Notes: generated from the sequence alone by a model not told the origin. 64,000 bases of DNA from Cyclobacteriaceae bacterium (GCA_958296015.1 CATQIH010000032.1:257970-321969), one strand, 5' to 3'; counted from the first letter of the stretch, positions 1 through 11,832 are shown. Made by a program: numbers and translations.

Positions 1-2
1 AT

Positions 3-34
3 AAAAAAAGGCAACCATATGGTTGCCTTTTTTT
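3..34. terminator. Bidirectional intrinsic terminator
   Basis: A perfect palindrome with a 7-bp GC-containing stem (GGCAACC/GGTTGCC), a 4-base loop, and seven A on the left matched by seven T on the right. It would terminate transcription in both directions. The stop codon of the minus-strand gene that follows lies in its T/A tract, so the terminator is packed directly against that gene. Confidence 0.85.
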
Positions 35-560
35 ATACCTTCTCTTTATTATTGACCACCTTGATATAGTGTAGAATCATGTCGCACATTTCTTCCAAAG
101 AACTGGCCCGCATCATAAACTCATAGAAAGAACGGTGCTCTTCCAGGTCGTTGCCTATTCTGCACTTGCTGCGGCTTAAACATAATATTTTGTCCAGCAC
201 TTCATTGGATTCCATATCCAAGTGGATGAGGTAATCAAAATCAGTATTGATGAAATCAATCAGATGCTCAGCTTTGAAATTACCCATGAGCGATATATCC
301 TTGCTGGTAAATTGCAGGTAGCCGAAGATTTTATTTCTGGCCCTTCTATTATCATAACATAAAACTTGGATTTCTTTATTATCAGCCACCAGCCGGTCGA
401 TGAAGCCGTCTACGGTCGTTTGCTTTTCATGATCGGTTAGTGTGATAAGAATACCGATCCGAAAAGCATCGCCATAGTTGACGGCATACCTTTTCACCTT
501 ACTTTTCATGATAAGCTTGGGGAGCTGTAACCGGATGATCAATTTTTTGATGGATATCAT
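33..560 (-). CDS. DUF6913 family protein
   Basis: A 175-residue protein resembling the Bacteroidota family DUF6913: a basic N terminus (residues 1-25), then an alpha/beta region with the pattern GILITLTDHEKQ...VDGFIDRLVADNKEIQVLCY, and a C-terminal half with the motif FINTDFDYLIHLD followed by LSRSKCRIG. No signal peptide or membrane segment is seen and its function is unknown. It ends inside the terminator at the left edge and starts 20 bases downstream of the end of ligA on the same strand, so the two are probably co-transcribed. Family assignment rests on remembered sequence pattern only. Confidence 0.75.
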   Translation of the reverse strand: MISIKKLIIRLQLPKLIMKSKVKRYAVNYGDAFRIGILITLTDHEKQTTVDGFIDRLVADNKEIQVLCYDNRRARNKIFGYLQFTSKDISLMGNFKAEHLIDFINTDFDYLIHLDMESNEVLDKILCLSRSKCRIGNDLEEHRSFYEFMMRASSLEEMCDMILHYIKVVNNKEKV

Positions 561-580
561 AGAACGTATGGAATTTGATG

Positions 581-2644
<2,064 letters not shown>

Positions 2645-2724
2645 TTACCAGAAGGTTTGCATAAAGATAAGCATAAAGCTTTTGAAGAGAAATGTTGGCC
2701 TGCCATAAAATGATAAAACTGATG

Positions 2725-3771
2725 CTATAAACGGCCAAAATGCTCCTTGAATATATCCATATCTTTGGAGGTGCCTATAATGATCATCGTATCACCTTCA
2801 GCGAATTGCAGATCGCCGGGAGGATTGAAGGTGAAGCCAGTCTTTTCATTTTTAAATCCAATCACTGTGATGCCAGAGCGCTGCCGGATATTCAGTTCTC
2901 TGATGGTTTTGTCTCTAAATTCGTCTTTGAGTTCTTCATAATCAAAATCTTCCAGCTTCAGATGTTCGCTACTGACACCTGTCAGCAGATTCAAAAACTC
3001 AATAGCCTCTGGTTTGGTGATTAGCTGCGCCATATGAATACCACCGATGGCATCCGGCATCACTACTTTGTTGGCACCCGCCCGATAAAGCTTCTTTTCA
3101 GAACTTTCATCAGAAGCTCTTGAAATAATATGAACCTTTGGGTTAAGCTGACGTGCTGTAAGTGTGATAAAAACATTGTCTGCATCGCGTGGCAAGGTGG
3201 TGATCAGGGCTTCTGCCCGCTCAATGCCTGCTGCCAGCAACGCATCATCGGTAGTAGCATCTCCGATGATGTACTGGAATTGTTTGTCAGCCAGCAGAGT
3301 TTCTATCAGGCTGTCTTCCTGTTCAATCAAAATAAACTCCCGGTTGCTCTTCATGAGCTCAGTGCAGGTGCGGGCACCATTGCGCCCGTATCCACATACG
3401 ATGATATGGTTTTTCATTTTTTGTACGCGTTTGCTGGTCATATATTGCCTGAAGAATGCCTTGAACTCTCCTTCTACCACATAAGTTGTAAAAATACTGA
3501 TGGCATAGGCGAAAATACCGAGGTTCACCAATATGTAAAATATAGTAAAAATGCGCCCTGTGTCGGTGAGCGGACGAACCTCTGAAAAGCCTACGGTAGA
3601 GAGTGTGATGATGGTCATATACAAGGCTTCCAGTGGCGTATATCCTTCCAGAAAAATATAGCCCAACTGTCCCAGGGCTACACTGAATAAAAGTAGTGCC
3701 AGTCCAAATATGAGACGGTTTAGTTGTAGCCTGTGCCAGTTTTTATATAAGCCGGATCTTTTGGGTTTCAT
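2725..3771 (-). CDS. Ion channel with cytoplasmic TrkA-N/TrkA-C (RCK) domains
   Basis: Probable potassium channel of the two-transmembrane RCK type (MthK/Kch-like), 348 residues. TM1 spans about 20-40, the pore loop carries the selectivity filter TVGFSE at 59-64, and TM2 lies at about 72-97. A TrkA-N Rossmann domain follows (HIIVCGYGRNG at 122-132, then an acidic residue after the second strand), and a TrkA-C domain occupies about 260-345. The filter reads TVGF rather than the textbook TVGY, a variant also seen in related bacterial channels. It is transcribed away from the DUF4783 gene and lies between that gene and ligA. Ion selectivity is inferred, not shown. Confidence 0.85.
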   Translation of the reverse strand: MKPKRSGLYKNWHRLQLNRLIFGLALLLFSVALGQLGYIFLEGYTPLEALYMTIITLSTVGFSEVRPLTDTGRIFTIFYILVNLGIFAYAISIFTTYVVEGEFKAFFRQYMTSKRVQKMKNHIIVCGYGRNGARTCTELMKSNREFILIEQEDSLIETLLADKQFQYIIGDATTDDALLAAGIERAEALITTLPRDADNVFITLTARQLNPKVHIISRASDESSEKKLYRAGANKVVMPDAIGGIHMAQLITKPEAIEFLNLLTGVSSEHLKLEDFDYEELKDEFRDKTIRELNIRQRSGITVIGFKNEKTGFTFNPPGDLQFAEGDTMIIIGTSKDMDIFKEHFGRL

Positions 3772-3882
3772 CTAAGGCCAAATTAAACGAATTAATGACA
3801 GAATCGTATGACATATTTTACTATAAATATCAATCTGTAGATAGCAGACCTGCGTTGGCACAGTTTTGGTACCCAAATCGTA

Positions 3883-3890
3883 TAAATTTG
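3883..3890 (+). promoter_or_regulatory. Possible Bacteroidota -7 promoter element (TAnnTTTG)
   Basis: TAAATTTG fits the Bacteroidota sigma-ABfr -7 consensus TAnnTTTG. It lies only ten bases before the ATG of the DUF4783 gene, implying a very short leader. No matching -33 TTTG at the usual spacing of about 19 bases was found, so this is tentative. Confidence 0.3.
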
Positions 3891-3900
3891 AAAGATATAT

Positions 3901-4308
3901 ATGTTCAGTAAACTGATGAAGGTTTGTTTCCTTGCTTTATTTTGCTGCATGGCTGCGGGAGCTACTTCCGCATACGCGCAAAATGATGTCATCAACAATG
4001 TGAGGGACGCACTGAAAGCCGGTAGTTCGCGGGAGCTGAGTAAGTACATCAACAATACAGTGGAAATTAGCATTGATGGTGAGAAGGCCAGCTATAGCAG
4101 AAATCAGGCAGAGTTTGTGCTCAAAGATTTCTTCAGCAACTATCCTCCTACAGGTTTTCGCTATGTTCACCAGGGTTCTTCCAAAGAAGGTCTGAAATAT
4201 ACAGTGGGCACATACAGCTATGATCGCGGTGAGTTCCGCGTTTTTATGCTCATCAAGCAGTTTGGCGGCAATTATTTAGTGGATAAAATAGATTTTAATA
4301 AAGAGTAG
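3901..4308 (+). CDS. DUF4783 domain-containing secreted protein
   Basis: A 135-residue exported protein with a clear signal peptide (basic residues, hydrophobic core at about 7-20, probable cleavage after AYA near residue 26). The mature part matches the Bacteroidota family DUF4783, an NTF2/SnoaL-like fold: a start like NDVINNVRDALKAGSS, a central SRNQAEFVLKDFFSNYPP, and a final strand region FRVFMLIKQFGGNYLVDKIDF. Members are small periplasmic proteins of unknown function. It stands alone, is divergent from the K+ channel gene and convergent with alaS, and is followed by a shared terminator. Confidence 0.85.
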   Translation: MFSKLMKVCFLALFCCMAAGATSAYAQNDVINNVRDALKAGSSRELSKYINNTVEISIDGEKASYSRNQAEFVLKDFFSNYPPTGFRYVHQGSSKEGLKYTVGTYSYDRGEFRVFMLIKQFGGNYLVDKIDFNKE

Positions 4309-4330
4309 GTAACATTGACTTATAGTAGTA

Positions 4331-4362
4331 AAAAATACCGGGTTTATTGATCCGGTATTTTT
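4331..4362. terminator. Bidirectional intrinsic terminator between convergent genes
   Basis: An inverted repeat with arms AAAAATACCGG and CCGGTATTTTT around a 10-base loop, bounded by A and T tracts. It sits between the convergent DUF4783 and alaS genes and can serve both. Confidence 0.85.
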
Positions 4363-4368
4363 TTTGGT

Positions 4369-6999
4369 CTACCGAAAAACCTGTCCGGCTATCTGTTGTG
4401 CCTGCTGCACGACGGCAGACAGCCCCTGTACATTTTTCCCGCCAGCGGTAGCAAAGAATGGCTGTCCGCCACCTCCACCCTGAATATGCTTAGCCAGTTC
4501 CTTAACAATATTACCGGCATGAAGGTCATAGGCTTTGGTGAGTGTATCGTCTATCATCACGGCAATCTGCGGTTTTCCGTCAATATCAGCAGCAATCACC
4601 AGAAACAGATGATCAACTTTGTGCTTGATGTCATACGCCAGCTTCTTGAGCATATCCGCATTGGGCAACTGCACTTGTCCGACGATCACCTGTGCCTCTT
4701 GGGCAGCAAATACCTGCTGTATGAGCTGGTCGCGCAGTGCCATTGCCTCTTTCTGCTGCATCGTTTCCAATTGCTTTTGTAGCTGGTTCTTTTCTGACAG
4801 CAATGTATCTACGGATTTCTTCAGGTCCACCGGGTTTTTCAGCAAAGCTTTCAGTGTATCCAGTAGCTGCTCCTGCTCGTTCACGTATGTTTCTGCTGCA
4901 TCGGCCGTGATGGCTTCAATACGGCGGATACCCGCAGCCGTAGAACTTTCCGATACAATCTTAAAGTAGCCTATGCTGCCGGTAGCTTTGATATGTGTAC
5001 CTCCGCAAAGTTCTATGGAATAACCACGGTCAAAGATAATGACCCGCACGTTGTCGCCGTATTTTTCGCCAAACAGAGCCGTAGCGCCCATCGCTTTGGC
5101 TTCTTCTATCGGCACCTGCCGGAGTTCTTCCAGGGGTATATTTTCCCGGATTTTCCGGTTAACAATGTGCTCTACCTCCCGGATTTCCTCTTCTGTCATT
5201 TTTGCAAAGTGCGAAAAGTCAAAGCGCAGCAACTTATCATTGACCAGGGAACCCCGCTGCTGCACATGGTCACCCAGCACTTGGCGCAGGGCTGCATGCA
5301 AAAGGTGGGTAGCCGTGTGGTTGTTTTCCGTGCGCCTGCGGCTTTCCGCATTCACCACACAATGAAAAGTAGCCTCCATGTTGGCAGGCAATTTTTTGGT
5401 GTAATGAATGATCAGGTCGTTTTCCTTTTTTACATCAAAGATACTTACCTTCTCTCCATCCGCTTCTATGTAACCTGTATCGCCTACCTGCCCTCCGCCT
5501 TCTGCGTAAAACGGTGTTTTGTTGAGCACCAACTGGTAGTACTGCTTATTCTTTTCTTTGATTTGCCGGTATTTGACAATTTTTGCTTTGCTGTCCAGGG
5601 TATCATAGCCTACAAACGCTACCGGCTGATCGTTCACTACGGTCCAGTCGCCTGTGTCTTGTGTGGCCGCTCCTTTTGACCGTTCTTTCTGCTTGTTCAT
5701 TTCCTGCGTAAAGCTCGCTTCATCCACACCAAACCCGCTTTCCCTGGCAATCAGGCTGGTCAGGTCCAGGGGAAAGCCAAACGTATCATACAGTTCAAAG
5801 GCCACGGCTCCCGGAATGATCTTGGTACTTTTGTATTCCTGTTTAAGTTGCTCCATCTTTTTAAGGCCCACATCCAGGGTACGCAAAAAAGAGGTTTCTT
5901 CTTCCTGAATGACCTTGGTTACAAAGTCTTGCTGGTCTTTGAGTCCGGGAAAGATATCTTCAAACTGCACAGCCAGGATCGGCACTAGTTCATACAGAAA
6001 CGGCTCCTGAAAGTTGAGAAATGTATAGCCATAACGCACGGCTCTGCGGAGAATACGCCGGATCACATAGCCTGCTTTGTTGTTGGAAGGCAGTTGCCCG
6101 TCGGCAATGGTAAAGCCGATGGCGCGCACATGGTCTACGATCACCCGGATGGCAATGTCTGTTTCTTGCTGCTGCCCATAAGTCACCTCCGCCTTTTGGC
6201 TGATATGTGCAATTAGCGGAGCAAAAAGGTCTGTATCGTAGTTGGATTTTTTCTGCTGAACAGCCATCACCAGCCGCTCGAAACCCATACCGGTGTCTAC
6301 ATGCCTGGCAGGCAGCGGCTTGAGTTCGCCGGAAGCCATCCGGTTGAACTGCATAAACACCAGGTTCCATATTTCTACTACCAATGGATCGCTTTGATTC
6401 ACCAGTTGCTTACCTGGCACTTTTGCTACTTCTTGTTCAGACCTGAGGTCGATGTGAATCTCTGAGCAGGGACCACACGGACCGGTATCGCCCATTTCCC
6501 AGAAATTGTCTTTTTTAGCACCGTTCAGGATACGGTCTTCCGGAATCACTTGCTTCCAGAAATCGTATGCTTCCTGGTCGAGGGGCAAACCATCGGCTGT
6601 GTCGCCTTCAAAAACAGTGACATACAGCCTGTCTTTGGGCAAATGATACACTTCTGTGAGCAGTTCCCAGGCCCAGGCAATGGCTTCTTTCTTGAAATAA
6701 TCACCAAACGACCAGTTGCCTAGCATCTCGAACATGGTATGATGGTAAGTATCAATGCCTACTTCTTCCAGGTCGTTGTGTTTGCCTGATACGCGCAGGC
6801 ATTTCTGGCTGTTGGCTACCCTGGGAGCGGGTGCAGTTTTGTTACCCAGAAAATAGTCTTTGAACTGATTCATACCCGCATTGGTAAACATAAGGGTAGG
6901 ATCATTTTTGTTAACAATAGGAGCAGATGGAACGAACAGATGTTCTTTACTCTCGAAAAACGAGATAAAAGCAGACCGTATATTTTTTGAATTCATCAT
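4369..6999 (-). CDS. alaS: Alanine--tRNA ligase
   Basis: Charges tRNA-Ala with alanine and edits mischarged Ser/Gly. The protein is 876 residues, a usual full length. The class II catalytic domain begins FISFFESKEHLFVPSAPIV and includes the motif 2 region and RILRRAVRYG. The editing domain has the zinc-binding HTATHLLHAALR motif near 570 and CGGTH near 675. The C-Ala domain carries a glycine-rich GGGGGQPFFATAGGK near the end. The first two codons are both ATG, so the start may be 6999 or 6996. The stop is six bases from the bidirectional terminator. It is divergent from the M23 peptidase gene, an arrangement common in Bacteroidota. Confidence 0.98.
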   Translation of the reverse strand: MMNSKNIRSAFISFFESKEHLFVPSAPIVNKNDPTLMFTNAGMNQFKDYFLGNKTAPAPRVANSQKCLRVSGKHNDLEEVGIDTYHHTMFEMLGNWSFGDYFKKEAIAWAWELLTEVYHLPKDRLYVTVFEGDTADGLPLDQEAYDFWKQVIPEDRILNGAKKDNFWEMGDTGPCGPCSEIHIDLRSEQEVAKVPGKQLVNQSDPLVVEIWNLVFMQFNRMASGELKPLPARHVDTGMGFERLVMAVQQKKSNYDTDLFAPLIAHISQKAEVTYGQQQETDIAIRVIVDHVRAIGFTIADGQLPSNNKAGYVIRRILRRAVRYGYTFLNFQEPFLYELVPILAVQFEDIFPGLKDQQDFVTKVIQEEETSFLRTLDVGLKKMEQLKQEYKSTKIIPGAVAFELYDTFGFPLDLTSLIARESGFGVDEASFTQEMNKQKERSKGAATQDTGDWTVVNDQPVAFVGYDTLDSKAKIVKYRQIKEKNKQYYQLVLNKTPFYAEGGGQVGDTGYIEADGEKVSIFDVKKENDLIIHYTKKLPANMEATFHCVVNAESRRRTENNHTATHLLHAALRQVLGDHVQQRGSLVNDKLLRFDFSHFAKMTEEEIREVEHIVNRKIRENIPLEELRQVPIEEAKAMGATALFGEKYGDNVRVIIFDRGYSIELCGGTHIKATGSIGYFKIVSESSTAAGIRRIEAITADAAETYVNEQEQLLDTLKALLKNPVDLKKSVDTLLSEKNQLQKQLETMQQKEAMALRDQLIQQVFAAQEAQVIVGQVQLPNADMLKKLAYDIKHKVDHLFLVIAADIDGKPQIAVMIDDTLTKAYDLHAGNIVKELAKHIQGGGGGQPFFATAGGKNVQGLSAVVQQAQQIAGQVFR

Positions 7000-7162
7000 G
7001 GATGTAATTTTTTCAGCAGCTTAGAAAATAAGTGCATATGAAAAACAATTAACTTGTTGCTGTAAAGATTATTTATTAGGCAATACAAAATATAAGCTAA
7101 GTTCTATTCTTAGCATTAAAAACGCCATGTGTAAAATTAGTTATTTAGCTTAAGCATTAGCA

Positions 7163-8137
7163 ATGTCAAGAATAAAATATTATTACGATACGGAAACCTG
7201 TAAATATGAGCGTATCAGGATTAACAAAGGGGACGTTTTTTTGAATATCCTGGGATTTATGTCATTGGTATTTATTGCAGGTATCTGTCTGGTGATTGTT
7301 TTTGATACCTATTTTGAGTCACCACGGTCTGCCCGGCTCAAGAAAGAAAATGAAGAACTACGCTATTATTATGATATGCTAAGCAAGGATATGGAGCGTA
7401 CGCATGACATGCTGGGGTCGTTGCAGGAGAGAGATAACAATGTGTACCGCACTATTTTTGAGGCAGACCCTATCCCTTTATCCATCAGAAATGCTGGCGT
7501 GGGCGGTGTGGAAAGATACCGCGAAATGATGGAGAGCGGACTTGACAGAGAGGAAGTAATTATAAGTACTTTTGCCAAAATAGACCAACTGAAACGTCAG
7601 CTATACATCCAGACCAAATCGTATGATGATATTCTGGGCATGGCTGGCGACAAGGAAAAGATGCTGTCTGCTATTCCCGCCATTCAGCCGGTATCCAACA
7701 AAGAACTCCGCCGCCTGGCTTCGGGTTTTGGCATGAGGGTACACCCCATTTATAAAGTGAAGATGATGCACCCCGGCATAGATTTCTCTGCCCCCCAGGG
7801 CACGCCGGTATATGCCACCGGAGGAGGAAAAGTGAGCGTGGTCAAAACCAACTTCGCCGGGTATGGCAACCAGATCATCATTGATCATGACTACGGGTAT
7901 CAGACCCGCTACGCGCATTTGCAGGACTTCAACATCAAGCAGGGGCAGAAAGTAGAGCGGGGCCAGTGCATAGGTTATGTAGGAAATACCGGGACTTCTA
8001 CCGCGCCGCACCTGCATTATGAAATTTTCAAAGAAGGAGAAAGAGTAAATCCGGTACATTACTTCTACCAGGATATCAATGCAGACGAGTACGAAAAATT
8101 AGTACAACTGGCCTCTATTGAAAACCAATCGCTATAA
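7163..8137 (+). CDS. M23 family metallopeptidase (membrane-anchored cell-wall hydrolase)
   Basis: Probable peptidoglycan endopeptidase of the LytM/M23 type, 324 residues. It starts with the Bacteroidota-typical RIKYYYDTETCKYE, has one TM segment at about 27-50, then a coiled-coil region (LKKENEELRYYYDMLSKDMERT) to about 100. The M23 domain occupies about 185-310 with the zinc ligands HPGID (about 203-207) and HLHYE (about 283), so the active site looks complete. Orientation suggests a periplasmic domain. The gene is divergent from alaS and followed by a hairpin terminator, so it appears monocistronic. Confidence 0.92.
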   Translation: MSRIKYYYDTETCKYERIRINKGDVFLNILGFMSLVFIAGICLVIVFDTYFESPRSARLKKENEELRYYYDMLSKDMERTHDMLGSLQERDNNVYRTIFEADPIPLSIRNAGVGGVERYREMMESGLDREEVIISTFAKIDQLKRQLYIQTKSYDDILGMAGDKEKMLSAIPAIQPVSNKELRRLASGFGMRVHPIYKVKMMHPGIDFSAPQGTPVYATGGGKVSVVKTNFAGYGNQIIIDHDYGYQTRYAHLQDFNIKQGQKVERGQCIGYVGNTGTSTAPHLHYEIFKEGERVNPVHYFYQDINADEYEKLVQLASIENQSL

Positions 8138-8168
8138 AGCCAGAAATATCATCCGCTTTAGTGCAATC

Positions 8169-8192
8169 AGCAGCCGTAGCAGGCTGCTTTTT
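8169..8192 (+). terminator. Intrinsic terminator after the M23 peptidase gene
   Basis: Arms AGCAGCC and GGCTGCT around a 6-base loop, followed directly by a run of T. It is 31 bases downstream of the stop codon. Confidence 0.75.
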
Positions 8193-8324
8193 CTGTATTC
8201 AAAAACCTGGCATTAGCCCTGATACTTTACAGATGTAGGTAACTAGGGCAGCCTGCCTGTTTTTTATAAAATAAAACGCAAATATTAGCAGCCTGATCAA
8301 ATATTAACCAATCAAAAAGTTTTT

Positions 8325-9980
8325 ATGAGAAAGTTTTCCAGTATGAAGTACGCAGCGGTGTTGCTGGCCGCCATGAGTTTAGCATCCTGTAAGGATGATG
8401 AAACCATCAAAGACGAGCAATTGCCGCAAGTCAACATTTCCACACAGGGGCTAGAGAAGAAAGTGTGGGCAAACCTAAAACTCACTGCCGATGCCAAAGA
8501 CAACGATCAGGTGTCAAGAGTAGAGTTCTACGTTGACGATAAACTTGTACAGACCATTAACACAGCTCCCTATGAAATTAATCTGGACACCAAAAAGTAC
8601 GAAGATGGTGAGCATATGGTCAAAGTCATTGCCTACGACCAAAATATGAATCAGATGGTAGCGGAGAAGAAAATTGATGTATTTAACAAACTGATGAAAT
8701 TTATTGTCGAAGAAAATTATCTAGTAGAAAGTGAGTCAAGCAAAAAAGAAGAATTTATCGTTCTGACCGACAAAGCAGGTCGTGTGATTGATAGCAAGGA
8801 AATTGTCAATGGTAGCGAACTGGTTTTTGAAAGACCAAAAACATTTGTTGACAGTAGCTTCTATGTGACAGTAGCAACCAGAGAGACAAGAGATCCTGAA
8901 AAAGATGCAAATGTATTTATTGATACTTACCAAAATATCACTCCGGATATCTGGACATTCAGAGGGAAGGTAAAAGACGATGGACAAATGATGACATACC
9001 AGGCAAAATTGAATATAACGAGTCCAACAGGAGTAGGTGTCTCGGTAGAGATATCTAAAGGGGATGCTGAAAACAAGGGCTATGTTTCTGGCGATAGTAT
9101 TCGCTATGAGTCAAATTTATATATGTACAGTATACCTCAGAACGTATTAGTAACAGCCTATGACCATGATGGCAAAATGCCTCCGATGTATAAGTATATG
9201 ACAGGTATTGAAGACGAAACATATCATTTGCAGTACGAAGATTTGAAGCCAATGAATAAGCTGAATGATATAACTATACCCAATGGTAACTCAGCTAGCA
9301 TCTACATGACTGGCTACACAAATCCTGATAATTTTGAAGAGGAGAATTACTCTACTTCCAGTGCATATGCAGATGGCGAAAAGAATGTTTTATCTGTGTA
9401 CTTTCCAACAGAAGTATTTAAACATTATCGATATCACTTGTTCTCAAATAACGGCGAAGGAAGACATCTTACAAGGTCTAGTGCTCAACCTTTACAGAAT
9501 AGTTATGATATTCCTGATCTTGGTGTTCAGATAAATAATTCAGCGCTATCTGAATTTAGTGGATCTATTGGTACGGTAAAAGATTTTACATTAGTTTCCG
9601 GTTATTATTCAGATTATGAGGCTAATAAAAATATACGGCTTGGTTGGTTTGTAATGGGTAGTTCGACAGATAAAACAATAAATTTGAAGCTTACAGAAAC
9701 TGCTACTGTAATTGGTAAGAAGTATAGTAATTTTCAGAAACATATAAACAATCTAAAATACGGTTCTATTGCATTATATGACTATGAGAATATTGATTCT
9801 TACGAAGAGTATATTAATATAGCTATGAAAAAAGCGGGTAATTACTATGAAAGGTTTCCAGGCTATGAGCGCGTAAGCCAAAACAATATGGAAGACAATG
9901 CCAGAATAGCTAAAGATAGCCAAAGACTGGAAGAAGAGAAGTTGATGGGTGACCCTTTCAGCAGGAGAAGACATAAGTAA
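8325..9980 (+). CDS. Putative surface lipoprotein with N-terminal Ig-like domain
   Basis: A 551-residue lipoprotein. The signal peptide ends in a lipobox (SLASC, Cys near 23). An Ig-like fold of the Big_9/cadherin-like type follows at about 35-120 (VEFYVDDKLVQTINTAPYEI...DGEHMVKVIAYD), a module common in extracellular Bacteroidota proteins. Residues from about 120 to 551 match no family I recognise; they are rich in Tyr, Asn and acidic residues and look beta-rich. The C terminus is very basic (SRRRHK). The DNA of the second half is visibly more A+T rich than neighbouring genes, which could indicate a more recent origin. It has its own terminator, so is probably monocistronic. Function unknown. 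Confidence 0.8.
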   Translation: MRKFSSMKYAAVLLAAMSLASCKDDETIKDEQLPQVNISTQGLEKKVWANLKLTADAKDNDQVSRVEFYVDDKLVQTINTAPYEINLDTKKYEDGEHMVKVIAYDQNMNQMVAEKKIDVFNKLMKFIVEENYLVESESSKKEEFIVLTDKAGRVIDSKEIVNGSELVFERPKTFVDSSFYVTVATRETRDPEKDANVFIDTYQNITPDIWTFRGKVKDDGQMMTYQAKLNITSPTGVGVSVEISKGDAENKGYVSGDSIRYESNLYMYSIPQNVLVTAYDHDGKMPPMYKYMTGIEDETYHLQYEDLKPMNKLNDITIPNGNSASIYMTGYTNPDNFEEENYSTSSAYADGEKNVLSVYFPTEVFKHYRYHLFSNNGEGRHLTRSSAQPLQNSYDIPDLGVQINNSALSEFSGSIGTVKDFTLVSGYYSDYEANKNIRLGWFVMGSSTDKTINLKLTETATVIGKKYSNFQKHINNLKYGSIALYDYENIDSYEEYINIAMKKAGNYYERFPGYERVSQNNMEDNARIAKDSQRLEEEKLMGDPFSRRRHK

Positions 9981-9999
9981 ACCAATCCATTTCTCAATC

Positions 10000-10029
10000 A
10001 AAAGACCGGCCTCTGTGTCGGTCTTTTTT
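10000..10029 (+). terminator. Intrinsic terminator
   Basis: Arms AAAAGACCG and CGGTCTTTT around a 10-base loop, continuing into a T run. It follows the lipoprotein gene by 19 bases and separates it from menD. Confidence 0.85.
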
Positions 10030-10098
10030 TTGTACACATTGCTCCCACTTGCCAAACTTCCGGGCAAGCTGTAGGTTTACAATAAAACTACGCGGCTT

Positions 10099-11832
10099 GT
10101 GATACTTTCTTCCATTGTAAACCTTGCAAAAATCTGCGCTGCCAAACAGGTACGGCATGTGGTGCTTTCTCCCGGTTCGCGGTGCGCGCCGCTGACAATG
10201 GCTTTTGTGCGGCACCCCGACATCAGCGTCAAGACGGTGAGCGATGAACGGTCGGCAGCTTTTATAGCGCTGGGCACGGCCAGGCAGCTTCGGCAACCCA
10301 CAGCACTGGTATGCACCTCGGGTTCGGCGGCGTATAATTATGCCCCTGCCATTGCCGAAGCCTTTTTTCAGCAGATTCCATTGGTGATCTTTACTGCCGA
10401 CCGGCCGCCAGAATGGATAGACCAGCTAGACGGGCAAACTATCCGCCAACGCGATATCTATGGCAGGCATGTGAAAGGAAGCTATGAGTTGCCGGTTGGA
10501 CAAACCGAAGCAGATTTATGGTATACCAACCGCATGGTGGCTGAAGCCATCAACCTGAGCAACAGCTATCCGCCGGGGCCGGTACATATCAATGTGCCTG
10601 TGCGTGAGCCTTTCTATCCGCAGGCAGATGAACAGATGGATTTTGCAAGCCCAATAAAAATCATAGAACAGATACCAGCAGTGACGAAGCTTGGCGAAGC
10701 TGATCTGAGTGATTTGCAGCAAGCCTTTCAGACTTTTGATAAAAAGCTGATCGTGTGCGGACAGCATGTGTATGATGCTAGGCTTTGGAAGACGTTGGCA
10801 CGGTTTCATACACAGCAGCAGGTGCCGGTGATAGCCGATGTCATTACCAATATGCATATACCGCTTAGCATACGACATGCTGATGTGTTATTGGCTCAAA
10901 AAGATGAGCAACTACTCAGTGAGCTACAGCCTGATCTGCTGATTACTTTTGGCCTTTCGGTGATGTCTAAAAACCTGAAACTATTCCTGAGAAAGCACCG
11001 TCCGAAAGAACACTGGCATATACAGCCATCAGGCAACACCGCCGACACGTTCCAGTCGCTAACGAAAGTGATCCATACACAGCCTGTTACTTTTTTTACT
11101 GACATGCTTACTGAGTCTGAAGCAAAGCCGCAGCAGGCTGCTTACTTTCAGCGATGGAACCGTGAAGAAGCAAACGCCAGGCAATGGATGGATCAGTTTT
11201 TTATGAATGATACAACCCAAGATGCCGGTGAATTTGCTGCTATACAGCAACTACTACAGGCATTGCCGGATGGTGCCAACCTACACCTTGCCAACAGCAT
11301 GACGGTACGTTATGTCAACCTTCTGGGGCTGCACGATACGCAGCGAACTGTAGAAGTATTTGCCAACCGGGGCACCAGCGGGATAGATGGCAGCAATAGC
11401 ACGGCTGTAGGCGTTACGTTTGCGACAGACAAACTGAATGTGCTTGTGACTGGGGATATGGCTTTTTTTTATGACAGAAATGCCTTCTGGCACAACTATA
11501 CACTGCCTAATCTGCGTATCCTTTTACTGAACAACCAGGGCGGCGGCATCTTTCATATGATTGAAGGGCCTGCCAGGCAGCCAGAGTTGGAGGAATATTT
11601 TGTGACGCGTCAGGCTTTAAACGCGGAAAACACAGCCCGGGATTTTGGCATGGCCTATCAAAGGGTCAACTTGGTACAGCAAGAAGATATGCATAAGCTC
11701 AGCAGTATGATTGATGAGTTGCTGCATAGCCCTTCGGACAATTCCTGTATTCTTGAAGTAGTTACTGACAACAAAATCAACACAAAAGTATTTAACCATT
11801 ATAAACAATGGGTGCAGCAACAGAGCATGTAG
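10099..11832 (+). CDS. menD: 2-succinyl-5-enolpyruvyl-6-hydroxy-3-cyclohexene-1-carboxylate synthase (MenD)
   Basis: ThDP-dependent enzyme that adds 2-oxoglutarate to isochorismate in menaquinone synthesis. The 577-residue length is normal. The N-terminal pyrimidine-binding domain has VRHVVLSPGSRCAPLT and the glycine-rich TALVCTSGSAAYNYAPAI. The C-terminal PP domain has the ThDP signature GDMAFFYDRNAF...NNQGGGIF. The start is GTG at 10099, because an in-frame stop lies nine codons upstream and no ATG intervenes. No other men genes are in the window. The small conserved protein at 11869 follows in the same direction and may be co-transcribed. Confidence 0.95.
   Translation: MILSSIVNLAKICAAKQVRHVVLSPGSRCAPLTMAFVRHPDISVKTVSDERSAAFIALGTARQLRQPTALVCTSGSAAYNYAPAIAEAFFQQIPLVIFTADRPPEWIDQLDGQTIRQRDIYGRHVKGSYELPVGQTEADLWYTNRMVAEAINLSNSYPPGPVHINVPVREPFYPQADEQMDFASPIKIIEQIPAVTKLGEADLSDLQQAFQTFDKKLIVCGQHVYDARLWKTLARFHTQQQVPVIADVITNMHIPLSIRHADVLLAQKDEQLLSELQPDLLITFGLSVMSKNLKLFLRKHRPKEHWHIQPSGNTADTFQSLTKVIHTQPVTFFTDMLTESEAKPQQAAYFQRWNREEANARQWMDQFFMNDTTQDAGEFAAIQQLLQALPDGANLHLANSMTVRYVNLLGLHDTQRTVEVFANRGTSGIDGSNSTAVGVTFATDKLNVLVTGDMAFFYDRNAFWHNYTLPNLRILLLNNQGGGIFHMIEGPARQPELEEYFVTRQALNAENTARDFGMAYQRVNLVQQEDMHKLSSMIDELLHSPSDNSCILEVVTDNKINTKVFNHYKQWVQQQSM

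Noticed and set aside
2725..3771. TVGF selectivity filter as a sign of a non-potassium channel
   Set aside because: Related bacterial RCK channels also carry TVGF variants, so the change alone does not support a new ion selectivity.
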